A stretch of 64,000 bases of DNA. Origin: ZC4RG30 sp965652645. Its GTDB lineage: Bacteria > Pseudomonadota > Gammaproteobacteria > Steroidobacterales > Steroidobacteraceae. Under the pieces are notes generated by a model, which saw only the letters and a program-made list of their open reading frames with translations, did no database searches and had not been told where the DNA came from. Shown here piece by piece: positions 50,528-58,434 of this stretch. The stretch is from positions 1-64,000 of the forward strand of contig CBFGXE010000004.1 of assembly GCA_965652645.1 (NCBI GenBank), read 5' to 3'. How positions within the stretch are numbered: the first letter of the stretch is position 1; every line of letters starts with the position of its first letter. The translations under genes and the position numbers were made by a program.

Positions 50528-51763
50528 ATGCGCCGCTTCAACCTGCCCGACCTGGGCGAAGGCCTGCAGGAAGCCGAGATCGTCCGCTGGCACGTGGCCG
50601 TGGGCGACACCGTGGCCGTGGACCAGCCCATGGTGGCCATGGAAACCGCCAAGGCCGTGGTGGAGGTGCCAGCGCCCTGGGCCGGCGTGGTCGCCGCGCT
50701 GCATGGACGGCCCGGCGACACCATCGCCACCGGTGCACCGCTGGTGGATTTCCAGGGCGAGGCGCCCGCGGAGGAAACCGCCACCACGGCTGCAGCGACG
50801 CAGTCCGGTGCCGACGCCGGCACCATGGCCCGCGGCGGCGTGGTGGGACACATGCCCGAGACCGGCGAGGTGATGGCCAGCCAGACGCTGTCCGGCGGCC
50901 GCGCGATCCCCGGCCACCGCCGCAGCCGCGTGGTGCCCGCCGCGCGCGAACTGGCGCGGCGCCTGGGCATCGACGTGGATGCGCTGCAGGGCAGCGGCGC
51001 CGCCGGCCTGGTCACGCTCGACGACGTGCTGGCCGCGCAGCCGGCCACCATCGCACCCGCGCCGCGCCTGGCGCGCTCGACCAGCGCGCTGCGCCCGGCC
51101 ACCACCAATGGCGACATCGCCAGCACCGGCGAGCTGGAAATCCTGCGCAGCCTGCGTCGCGCCATGGCGCAGAGCATGACCCTGGCGCGCGACAACGTGA
51201 TGGAATGCACGGTGTTCGACGACGCGGACATCGAGGGCTGGCGCCAGGGCGCCGACTACACCGTGCGCCTGCTGCGCGCCATCACCGCCGGCTGCCGCGC
51301 CGAGCCAGGCCTCAATGCCTGGTTCGATGGCAGCGCCCAGGGCCGGCGCGTGTTCCAGCACATCCATGTGGGCATCGCCGTCGACACTCCCGAGGGACTG
51401 CTGGTGCCGGTGATCCGCGATGCCGCCGCACGCGATGCCGCTGCGCTGCGCGCCGAGGTCAACCGCCTGAAGGCCGGCGCCCGCGACCGCAGCCTGCCCG
51501 CGGCCGACCTCAAGGACTTCACCATCATGCTGTCAAACTTCGGCGTGATGGCCGGCCGCTACGCCACGCCCGTGGTGGTGCCGCCGGCGGTGGCCATCCT
51601 GGGCGCGGGCCGCATCTCGCGCGACGTGGTGGCCGTCGACGATCGCATCGAGGCGCACCGGCGCATCCCGCTGTCGCTCACCTTCGACCATCGCTGCGTC
51701 ACCGGCGGCGAGGCCGTGCGTTTCCTGGCGGCGGTGATCGCCGACCTGCAACTGCCCGAATAG
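50528..51763 (+). CDS. pdhC: 2-oxoacid dehydrogenase E2 (dihydrolipoyl acyltransferase)
   Basis: E2 is the core acyltransferase. The 411-residue protein has one lipoyl domain (residues 1-75, lipoyl Lys42 in ETAKAVVEVP), one peripheral-subunit-binding domain (about 138-172, PAARELARRLGIDVDAL) and the catalytic domain. The catalytic histidine is present in TFDHRCVTGG, but the usual downstream Asp of DHRxxDG is Thr. An E2 subgroup with this change exists, I believe. No E3 (lpd) gene follows. Confidence 0.86.
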   Translation: MRRFNLPDLGEGLQEAEIVRWHVAVGDTVAVDQPMVAMETAKAVVEVPAPWAGVVAALHGRPGDTIATGAPLVDFQGEAPAEETATTAAATQSGADAGTMARGGVVGHMPETGEVMASQTLSGGRAIPGHRRSRVVPAARELARRLGIDVDALQGSGAAGLVTLDDVLAAQPATIAPAPRLARSTSALRPATTNGDIASTGELEILRSLRRAMAQSMTLARDNVMECTVFDDADIEGWRQGADYTVRLLRAITAGCRAEPGLNAWFDGSAQGRRVFQHIHVGIAVDTPEGLLVPVIRDAAARDAAALRAEVNRLKAGARDRSLPAADLKDFTIMLSNFGVMAGRYATPVVVPPAVAILGAGRISRDVVAVDDRIEAHRRIPLSLTFDHRCVTGGEAVRFLAAVIADLQLPE

Positions 51764-51802
51764 GCACTCCTGCCGCAGCCACCCAGACTCCGGCCTGATG
51801 TG

Positions 51803-51824
51803 CCATCGGGTGAAGGCCCGATGG
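51803..51824 (+). promoter_or_regulatory. Perfect 8-bp inverted repeat overlapping a possible ECF sigma start
   Basis: CCATCGGG (51803-51810) and CCCGATGG (51817-51824) are perfect inverted repeats with the six-base loop TGAAGG. The ATG at 51821 lies inside the 3' arm and the AAGG in the loop is its only ribosome-site candidate. It is 39 bases after the E2 stop and lacks a T-run. It could be an operator, an RNA structure that hides the start, or a weak terminator of the dehydrogenase operon. Confidence 0.5.
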
Positions 51825-52438
51825 TCCCGGCCGGGCAATGGGCGCACCCTCCCCGGGTGTCTGGAACTCCAGGGAAGGCAATCACCGATCCACCCGTGCT
51901 CACGCTGGGTGACCTGCTGTATGCCGACCCGACCCGGCACCGCGTCGCCGAGGAGGACTGGCAGGCGCTGGTCCAGGCCGTCGCCTCCGGCAGCCGGCCG
52001 GCGCTGCACGTGCTCTTCGAGCGCACGCACCGCATCGTCTTCACGCTGCTGGTACGCCTCACCGGCAACCGCCAGGCAGCCGAGTCATTGACGGTGGACG
52101 TCTTCCACGACGTCTGGCGCCGGGCAGCCGACTACAGGCCCGGCGCGGGAACCGTGGTGGGATGGATCATGAACCAGGCCCGCGCGCGGGGCCTCGGCCA
52201 GCAGGCCGGCAACGGGCACGCACACGCCACCGACCCGGCGCCACTGCGATTGCGCGCAGCGCTGGGGGAACTGGAACCGGCAGAGCGGCAGGTGATCGAG
52301 GAGGCGTTCTTCAGTGAACGCACCTGCACCGAGATCGCCGCCCGCCTCAACCTGACGGAGAACGCGGTGAGGAAGCACATTGGCAACGGGCTTGCCCGGC
52401 TGCAGCGTGCCCTCGGCAACGGGGAGCCGGAACAATGA
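51821..52438 (+). CDS. ECF sigma factor, RpoE/ChrR-associated (ECF11-like)
   Basis: A group IV sigma factor. Region 2 is visible as ASGSRPALHVLFERTHRIVFTLLVRLTGN with SLTVDVFHDVW, and region 4 as LGELEPAERQVIEEAFFSERTCTEIAARLNLTENAV, ending with a helix-turn-helix. The next gene, a ChrR-type anti-sigma factor, overlaps it by four bases (ATGA), as in the Rhodobacter RpoE/ChrR singlet-oxygen system. The start is uncertain: ATG 51821 (205 residues) lies in an inverted repeat. GTG 51800 and GTG 51896 are in frame; the last gives a more typical length of about 180 residues. Confidence 0.85.
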   Translation: MVPAGQWAHPPRVSGTPGKAITDPPVLTLGDLLYADPTRHRVAEEDWQALVQAVASGSRPALHVLFERTHRIVFTLLVRLTGNRQAAESLTVDVFHDVWRRAADYRPGAGTVVGWIMNQARARGLGQQAGNGHAHATDPAPLRLRAALGELEPAERQVIEEAFFSERTCTEIAARLNLTENAVRKHIGNGLARLQRALGNGEPEQ

Positions 52439-53007
52439 GCGCCCGCCCGCTGGACTGCCCGCAGCAGGAGCTCGTGCCCCTGCACGCGCTTGGCGCCCTG
52501 CCCGCGGAGGAACGCGCGGCCTTCCAGTCGCATCTGGCCGGCTGCGCGCGTTGCCGGCGGGCGCTGGAGGAGACCGGCACGCTGCTGCGTTCCTTCGACG
52601 CCTGGCCCACCGACGTCTTGCGGCCGGCCGCGCCGCTGTGGGAAAGCGTGCAGCGGCGCATCGGCGGCAATGGCGGCAACTCCACCCTGCGTCCCCAGCA
52701 ACGCTGGGATGAAACCGAATGGGAGGACGTGGGACCCGGCATCGCCTGCAAGCTGCTGGGCACCGACGAGGACCGCATCCAGGTGAGCATGCTGGTGCGC
52801 CTGGCACCGGGTGCCAGCTATCCGGCCCACACCCATGCGGGCGTGGAGGAACTGCACCTGCTCGACGGCGAGCTGTGGATCGACGCCCTGAAGCTGCAGC
52901 CCGGCGACTACTACCGCGCCGAACCCGGCAGCTCCGACGAGAAGGTGTGGAGCGAGACCGGCTGCACCTGCGTGCTCATCGCCTCCCCGGCCGACGTGCT
53001 GCGCTAG
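52435..53007 (+). CDS. ChrR-type anti-sigma factor with zinc and cupin domains
   Basis: The 190-residue protein has a zinc-dependent anti-sigma domain with the H-x3-C-x2-C motif HLAGCARC (about residues 36-43) and a C-terminal ChrR cupin (AHTHAGVEELHLLDGELWIDA, about 124-145, with a later GDYYR). ChrR binds its ECF sigma factor and releases it upon singlet oxygen or organic peroxide stress. It overlaps the sigma gene and converges on the DUF3500 gene, the stop codons lying within the same CTAG. Confidence 0.88.
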   Translation: MSARPLDCPQQELVPLHALGALPAEERAAFQSHLAGCARCRRALEETGTLLRSFDAWPTDVLRPAAPLWESVQRRIGGNGGNSTLRPQQRWDETEWEDVGPGIACKLLGTDEDRIQVSMLVRLAPGASYPAHTHAGVEELHLLDGELWIDALKLQPGDYYRAEPGSSDEKVWSETGCTCVLIASPADVLR

Positions 53008-54203
53008 CGCGCGCCGGCGGCTTCGCCGGTTGCGGGTCCGTGGTGGTGGTGCCCGTGCTGCGGATCATGCCGGTGCTGCTCCAGGTGCTGGCGCAGCAGG
53101 TCCTTGCCGTAGTCGTTGCCATTGGGCGTGCGCACCACGGTGTGGATGTGGTCGCGGTCGGGCACGCGCTCGCCCGGCAGCGCCACCGGCACCTGGTGGT
53201 CCAGCTCGATCAGGATCACCGGGCTGTGCACGCGGTAGTAGAACGCGCTGTCCTGCGCCGTGCCGCCCATCCACGCGAACCAGGTGTCATCCAGGTGCCG
53301 CTGCACCTCCTCCATCTTCACGCGCGCATGGCCATCCGCCATGTTGCCCACGTATTCCGCGATCAGCTCCGCCAGCAGCGCCCTCTGCCGCGCTGAAAGA
53401 TCCCCGCCGCGCACGCCGGCGTAGGCAATCACCCCGTTGTCCCGGAACATCTCGGCCTGGTTGCGGTTGCCGGGCTTGGTGGACTCGAGGATGGCCGCGC
53501 TGCGCTGGGTGTCGTTGAGCGCGTGCAGCAGGGCGAGGCCCCGGTCCCGGTGCGTTTCGAGGATGCGCGTGCCCTGGTACTTGCCGGCCGTGGCGACCAC
53601 CGGCTCGGATCCCATGAAGGTGGGCGTCATCACCACCTGCTCGCCCAGCACGAAATAATTGATCGCCAGGTGGAGCCCGTCGAGCTGCCAGCCCCAGGGC
53701 TCGGTGGCCGAGGGCGTGCCCATCACGGTGATCCAGTAGAGGAACTCGCCATATTCCTCCGGCCGCTGCGTGAGCTCGGCCAGCGTCTCGTTCAGCCGCA
53801 TGATGTCGCGCGTGAGCTGCAGGCCCTTCGCCGACAGGCTGGCGCGCAGCAGACCGATGGCCAGCTCGCGCTGGCGCGCGTCCATGTCGCGGAAGGCCAC
53901 GCCCTGGCGCACATAACGGTGCACGTTGGCCCACTTGCGCCACTCGTCATCGTCCACGGCGAAGGTGGCGGCGCGCCTCTGCTCCGCGCCCAGGCCGGCC
54001 AGGAAGGCCTCGGCGGCGGCCTTCACCGGCGCCGTCGACACGCCGGTGGACTGGATGCGGAACAGGCCGGGCTGCACCGTGCCATCGGCCGTCACGCCAC
54101 GGAAGGGTTCGGCCAGGGCATTGCGTTCCGTGGCGGCGAACTGCGCCACGGCCAGCGTCGTGCCCGCCACCAGCAGCCAGGCCAGGACAGATCGGATGCG
54201 CAT
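53004..54203 (-). CDS. DUF3500 exported protein with His-rich tail
   Basis: A 399-residue protein with a signal peptide (about residues 1-23, MRIRSVLAWLLVAGTTLAVA). The mature part belongs to DUF3500: TPTFMGSEPV, PWGWQLDGLHLAINYFVLG, and HSPVILIELDHQVPVALPG. Near the end are DRDHIHTVVRTPNGNDYGKDLLRQHLEQH and a histidine cluster (HRHDPQHGHHHHG). Metal binding is likely; the enzymatic activity is unknown. ATG 54203 starts the signal peptide. It is convergent with the anti-sigma gene, so it is not in its operon. Confidence 0.85.
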   Translation of the reverse strand: MRIRSVLAWLLVAGTTLAVAQFAATERNALAEPFRGVTADGTVQPGLFRIQSTGVSTAPVKAAAEAFLAGLGAEQRRAATFAVDDDEWRKWANVHRYVRQGVAFRDMDARQRELAIGLLRASLSAKGLQLTRDIMRLNETLAELTQRPEEYGEFLYWITVMGTPSATEPWGWQLDGLHLAINYFVLGEQVVMTPTFMGSEPVVATAGKYQGTRILETHRDRGLALLHALNDTQRSAAILESTKPGNRNQAEMFRDNGVIAYAGVRGGDLSARQRALLAELIAEYVGNMADGHARVKMEEVQRHLDDTWFAWMGGTAQDSAFYYRVHSPVILIELDHQVPVALPGERVPDRDHIHTVVRTPNGNDYGKDLLRQHLEQHRHDPQHGHHHHGPATGEAAGAR

Positions 54204-54278
54204 GGACCCTCCTCGCGGGCCGGCCCGCGGCAGTATCATGCGCCCCCGGCCCGGTGCCGGGAAGCTGGAGGAACCGCC

Positions 54279-54626
54279 CTGAGCACGCTGCCACCCTGCC
54301 CCAAGTGCCAATCCGGATACACCTACGAGGATGGCGCCACCCTTGTCTGCCCCGAATGCGCCCATGAGTGGTCCGCCGCCGGCGAAGCCACCGCCGGAGA
54401 GGCGCCCGAAACCCGCGTGGTGCGCGATGCCGTCGGCAACGAACTGAAGGACGGCGACACCGTCACCGTGATCAAGGACCTGAAGGTGAAGGGCTCCTCC
54501 TCCGTGGTGAAGGTGGGCACGCGCGTGAAGAACATCCGCCTGGTGGACGGCGACCACGACATCGACTGCCGCATCGACGGCATCGGCCAGATGGGCCTGA
54601 AGTCGATGTACGTGAAGAAGGCCTGA
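54279..54626 (+). CDS. yjdM: PhnA/YjdM zinc-ribbon protein with an apparent CTG start
   Basis: The 115-residue protein matches YjdM (PhnA family): LPPCPKCQSGYTYEDG with VCPECAHEW is the zinc ribbon (two CxxC), and the second domain is VRDAVGNELKDGDTVTVIKDLKVKGSSSVVKVGT. The family normally begins MSxLPxCPKC. Here the corresponding first codon is CTG (54279), with GGAGGA just upstream. No ATG, GTG or TTG is available in frame between the previous stop-free region and the zinc ribbon. A start at the next usual codon would remove the ribbon, so a CTG start (or a base error) is indicated. Confidence 0.85.
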   Translation: MSTLPPCPKCQSGYTYEDGATLVCPECAHEWSAAGEATAGEAPETRVVRDAVGNELKDGDTVTVIKDLKVKGSSSVVKVGTRVKNIRLVDGDHDIDCRIDGIGQMGLKSMYVKKA

Positions 54627-54674
54627 GGGCCGCCAGAAGGCCCTGCCCGGGCGGATCGCCCCCCGCCCGCGGGC

Positions 54675-54902
54675 TCAGTCCCCGATCTGCACCAGCTTGC
54701 GCCGCCCGCCGGCCCCGGTGCGGATGCTCACCTGCGCCCGCCGCACGCCGAATTCCTCCGCCACCAGCGCGATCAGCTCGGCATTGGCGCGCCCGTCCAC
54801 CGGCGGGGACTTCAGCTGCGCCAGCCAGGTGCCGTCCTCGTTGCGGGTCAGCCTGCTGACCCGCGCGTTGGGCTTCACCTTCAGTTCGATGATCCGGCTC
54901 AT
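54675..54902 (-). CDS. DUF167 protein (YggU family)
   Basis: A 75-residue protein with the DUF167/YggU pattern: ELKVKPNARVSR, then LKSPPVDGRANAELIALVAEEFGV. The family is a small alpha/beta protein of unknown role. ATG 54902 gives the family length. It is divergent from gpmA, with 58 bases between the starts, and its stop is 49 bases from the end of yjdM on the other strand. Confidence 0.88.
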   Translation of the reverse strand: MSRIIELKVKPNARVSRLTRNEDGTWLAQLKSPPVDGRANAELIALVAEEFGVRRAQVSIRTGAGGRRKLVQIGD

Positions 54903-54960
54903 GCGCGCCGGCCGGTTTGGTAATCTCGCCGCACCTGAACAAGCATACGGAGCCCGCCTG

Positions 54961-55710
54961 ATGTCCGGCAAACTCGTGCTGCTGCGCCACGGCCAGAGCG
55001 AATGGAACGTCGCCAACCTGTTCACCGGGTGGACCGACGTCGACCTCACCGAGCAGGGCCGCGCCGAGGCGCGCCAGGCCGGGCGCGAGCTGAAGGCCAC
55101 GGGCATCCGCTTCGACTACTGCTACACCTCCATGCTCAAGCGGGCCATCCGCACGCTGTGCATCGCGCTCGACGAGATGGACCGCATGTGGCTGCCGGTG
55201 GAGAAGAGCTGGCGCCTCAACGAGCGCCATTACGGCGCCCTGCAGGGCCTCGACAAGGCGCAGACGGTCGAGAAGCACGGCGAGGCGCAGGTGAAGATCT
55301 GGCGCCGCAGCTACGACATCCCGCCGCCGCCGCTCGATCCTGCCGACGAGCGCCACCCGAAGCATGACGCCCGCTATGCCGACCTCGACCCGGCGCTGCT
55401 GCCCGGCACCGAGTCACTGAAAGACACCCTGGCCCGCGTGCTGCCGCTGTGGAACGAGGAGATCGCGCCGAAGCTGCGCGCCGGCCGCAACGTGCTCATC
55501 GCCGCCCACGGCAACAGCATCCGCGCGCTGGTGAAGATGCTCGACAACATGCCCGAGAGCGAGATCGTGGAGCTGAACATCCCCACCGGCGTGCCGCTGC
55601 TCTATGAGCTGGATGCGGGCCTGAAGCCCACCGGCCGCCGCTACCTGGGCGATCCGGAGGCCATTGCCGCGGCCGCGGAGGCGGTGCGGCGGCAGACGGA
55701 AAAACGCTGA
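54961..55710 (+). CDS. gpmA: 2,3-bisphosphoglycerate-dependent phosphoglycerate mutase
   Basis: GpmA interconverts 3- and 2-phosphoglycerate in glycolysis. The phosphohistidine motif LLRHGQSEWN (H11) is at the start, followed by the substrate-binding RAIRT, ERHYG and KRSYDIPPPP-like segment (RRSYDIPPPPLD), and the second histidine in IAAHGNSIRALVK. The 249-residue length is standard for the dPGM form. The start ATG 54961 has ACGGAG nine bases upstream. Confidence 0.96.
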   Translation: MSGKLVLLRHGQSEWNVANLFTGWTDVDLTEQGRAEARQAGRELKATGIRFDYCYTSMLKRAIRTLCIALDEMDRMWLPVEKSWRLNERHYGALQGLDKAQTVEKHGEAQVKIWRRSYDIPPPPLDPADERHPKHDARYADLDPALLPGTESLKDTLARVLPLWNEEIAPKLRAGRNVLIAAHGNSIRALVKMLDNMPESEIVELNIPTGVPLLYELDAGLKPTGRRYLGDPEAIAAAAEAVRRQTEKR

Positions 55711-55746
55711 AACGCAAGGCCCCGGCCACCCGCCGGCGCCGCAGGC

Positions 55747-56166
55747 CTACTTCGTCACCACCGCCCAGTTGTCATACTGCCCGCCGTGCGATGCGGCGAG
55801 CTGCGTCAGGTGCACGGTGAGCTGCTGCATCTCCGGCACGATCAGCCGCATGCGCCGGCTGCCATGCACGCTGAACTGGCCGCTGATCTCGCGCGCCTCG
55901 AGCACGTCGGTCTCGTAGCCTTCCTCGCGCAGCGCCTTCGCCAGCTGCTGTGCACCCTCGTGGGTGGGCACGGTGAAGAAGAAGTCCACCACGTGCTCGG
56001 CGAAGGTGTCCACGCCCGCCTTGCGCAACCCCTGGATGAAATGCTGGTCCCAGTCGATCTGCTGCTTGCGGAAGGAGAAACCCCGCCACCGCGTGATGAT
56101 CCGGAACAGCAGCAGCGCCGCCGCGCCCACCATGATGATCGCGATGGTCCGGTTGCTCAGTTCCAT
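55747..56166 (-). CDS. RraB-like protein with an N-terminal membrane helix
   Basis: The 139-residue protein starts with one membrane helix (about residues 6-24) and continues with a domain resembling RraB, the RNase E inhibitor family: HFIQGLRKAGVDTFAEHVVDFF, then GAQQLAKALREEGYETDV and a late YDNWAV. RraB itself is cytosolic, so the helix would place the domain at the membrane, where RNase E works. The start overlaps the decarboxylase stop by one base. The family match is moderate. Confidence 0.65.
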   Translation of the reverse strand: MELSNRTIAIIMVGAAALLLFRIITRWRGFSFRKQQIDWDQHFIQGLRKAGVDTFAEHVVDFFFTVPTHEGAQQLAKALREEGYETDVLEAREISGQFSVHGSRRMRLIVPEMQQLTVHLTQLAASHGGQYDNWAVVTK

Positions 56167-57329
56167 CAGTCCTCCACCTTGCCCGTGTCGCCCGGCGTCT
56201 CGTTCACCGATACCACGGTGGCCCGGGGGAAGAAATTGAACTCGCTGGCCGAGGCCCAGGTATAGGCCCCCATGGCGCGGCCCACGATCAGGTCACCGGC
56301 CTTCAGCTTCGGCAGCATCAGGTTCTCGGCGATCACGTCGATGCTGTCGCAGGTGGGACCGGCCAGCACGGAAGGATGCACTTCCCCGCCCGCCTTCAGG
56401 CTCTCGATGGGATAACGCGCGTGGTCGAAGAGCTGGCCGCTGTAGGAGCCATAGAGGCCGTCGTCCAGGTAATACCACCAGTGGCCCTCGCGCTCGGCCC
56501 GGCCCATCACGGTGGCCACGCCGATGGCCGCGGGACCGGCGATGTAGCGACCAGGCTCCGCGATCACGCGCAGCCCCTTCGGCACCCCCGCCAGCGCCTT
56601 GCGGATGGGCGCGCAGAATCGCCCGATGTCCGGCACCGGCTGCGTGTAATTGATGGGGAAGCCACCGCCGATGTCCAGCGTGTCGAACGGCCCCAGCTTC
56701 GCCCGCCGTGCCTGGCGTGTCAGCCCGATGCAGGCCTCGATGGCCTCCACGTGCTTCAGCGGCTGTGGCGCCTGCGAGCCCACGTGGAAGGAGAAACCGC
56801 GCACGGTGATGCCCAGCTTCGCCGCCAGGCGCGCCAGGTCCAGCGCCCGCTCCGGATCGCAGCCGAACTTGCGCGACAGGTCGCTCACCGCGCCGGGTGA
56901 GCGGAACGACACGCGCAGCAGCAGCTCCGCCTCGTCGCGGAAGGCGCGGAACTTGCGCACCTCGTCCGGGTTGTCGGCCACGAACACACGCACGCCCCCG
57001 TGCAGCGCATTGCGGATGTCCTTCTCGCGCTTGATGGGATGCGTGTGGATGCAGCGGGAGGGATCCAGCCCCAGCCGCGTGACCAGCTGCACCTCGCCCG
57101 TGGTGGCGAGGTCCAGCCACCCACCCAGCTTCGCGATGGTGCGCACCACTGCCGCGGCCGGCAGCGGCTTCAGCGCATAGTGCAGGTCCACCCCGGGCAG
57201 TGCCTTGTGCAGCCGCCGGTACTGCGTGCGCACGCGCTCGCAGTCGATGATGAGCAGCGGCGATCCGAAGGTCGCCACCAGCCGCTTCACTTCCTCCGGC
57301 TGGAAGGGATCGATGAACCCCTTCTTCAA
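56166..57329 (-). CDS. Fold-type III PLP-dependent decarboxylase (ornithine/lysine type)
   Basis: The 387-residue protein is an alanine-racemase-fold amino-acid decarboxylase. The PLP lysine is K54 in HYALKPLP, and the phosphate-binding GGG is in DIGGGFPINY. The EPGRY motif and the active-site CD pair in GPTCDSIDVIAEN are present. It most resembles ornithine/lysine decarboxylases, suggesting putrescine or cadaverine synthesis, rather than LysA. It starts with TTG 57329, in a four-base overlap with the stop of the upstream synthase, and no Shine-Dalgarno sequence is obvious, so coupling is likely. Confidence 0.82.
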   Translation of the reverse strand: MKKGFIDPFQPEEVKRLVATFGSPLLIIDCERVRTQYRRLHKALPGVDLHYALKPLPAAAVVRTIAKLGGWLDLATTGEVQLVTRLGLDPSRCIHTHPIKREKDIRNALHGGVRVFVADNPDEVRKFRAFRDEAELLLRVSFRSPGAVSDLSRKFGCDPERALDLARLAAKLGITVRGFSFHVGSQAPQPLKHVEAIEACIGLTRQARRAKLGPFDTLDIGGGFPINYTQPVPDIGRFCAPIRKALAGVPKGLRVIAEPGRYIAGPAAIGVATVMGRAEREGHWWYYLDDGLYGSYSGQLFDHARYPIESLKAGGEVHPSVLAGPTCDSIDVIAENLMLPKLKAGDLIVGRAMGAYTWASASEFNFFPRATVVSVNETPGDTGKVED

Positions 57330-58351
57330 GGCAGCACACCGGTGCCCAGCGCGGCATAGGGGCCGCTCTCGGCAGGCGCGCTCACCGAGGCGCGCGCCAG
57401 GCGGTCGCGCACCGCATCCCAGCGTTCATCGCCCGGCACTTCCTGCACCAGGATGCGCGCGCAGCCGGCCTTGTCCAGCGTGCGCAGGTTGGCATAGAGG
57501 TCGTGGCCATAGGCCTCCGCCCGCTTGCCGGCGTTGATCCAGGTCACCGTCTCGTAGGTCTTCAGCGGCAGACGCTGCGCCAGCACGGCGATGCGCTGCC
57601 CGCCCTCGGAGAGGGATTCGGCCAGCCCGTCCAGCTCGCCGCCGGGCACGATGGTCAGCGGCGTCACCGGCGCATAGTGCGCCGCGGTGCTGCCGGGCAC
57701 GCGCGGGGAGGACTTGCCCGGCCCGATGCTGACTTCGCCCACCACCTCGCGCAGCTGCGTGAGCGTGATGGCGCCGGGCCTGAGCAGCCGCACCTCGCCG
57801 CCGATGCAGCTGACGATGGTGGACTCCAGCCCGAGCTGGCACTCCCCGCCGTCGAGGACCACCTTCACCGCGTCGCCAAACTCATCCTGCACATGCTCGG
57901 CGCGCGTGGCCGACAGCCGGCCATAGCGGTTGGCCGAGGGCGCGGCAATCCCGCCGCCGAAGGCATCCAGCAGCTGGCGCGCCATGGGATGGGAGGGAAT
58001 GCGCATGGCCACGGTGTCCTGCCCGCCGGTGACCACGTCGTGCACACCCTCGGCGCGCGGCAGCACCAGCGTCAGCGGACCGGGCCAGAAGGCCTCCGCC
58101 AGCTTTTCCGCCTCTGGCGTCAGCTCGCGCACCCAGCGCCTGAGGTACTTCTGCTGGTCGATGTGCACGATCACCGGATGGTTGGCCGGGCGGTCCTTCA
58201 GCTCGAAGACACGACGCACGGCCACCGGATTGGCCGCATTGGCCCCGAGGCCATAGACCGTTTCGGTAGGGAACGCCACGAGCTCGCCATCGCGCAGTGC
58301 ATCAACGGCGGCTTCCAGCTCGGCCTGGGAGGCCCGGATCGCTTTAGCCAT
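57326..58351 (-). CDS. sua5: Threonylcarbamoyl-AMP synthase, two-domain Sua5 type
   Basis: This enzyme makes L-threonylcarbamoyl-AMP for t6A37 in tRNA. The YrdC-like domain (residues about 1-200) has FPTETVYGLGANA, KDRPANHPVIVH, FWPGPLTLVL and APSANRYGRLSAT. A linker SSPRVPGSTAAHYAP leads to the C-terminal Sua5 domain (about 230-341). With the extra domain it is a Sua5 and not the short TsaC of E. coli. It lies between the double protease gene and the decarboxylase. Confidence 0.93.
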   Translation of the reverse strand: MAKAIRASQAELEAAVDALRDGELVAFPTETVYGLGANAANPVAVRRVFELKDRPANHPVIVHIDQQKYLRRWVRELTPEAEKLAEAFWPGPLTLVLPRAEGVHDVVTGGQDTVAMRIPSHPMARQLLDAFGGGIAAPSANRYGRLSATRAEHVQDEFGDAVKVVLDGGECQLGLESTIVSCIGGEVRLLRPGAITLTQLREVVGEVSIGPGKSSPRVPGSTAAHYAPVTPLTIVPGGELDGLAESLSEGGQRIAVLAQRLPLKTYETVTWINAGKRAEAYGHDLYANLRTLDKAGCARILVQEVPGDERWDAVRDRLARASVSAPAESGPYAALGTGVLP

Positions 58352-58434
58352 CCGGGCATTTTACCAGTCGCGGGGGGAGCACCACCCGCGGACTGGGCCT
58401 GTTGGCTCAGCGCATCAACATAACGCGGCCCCGG

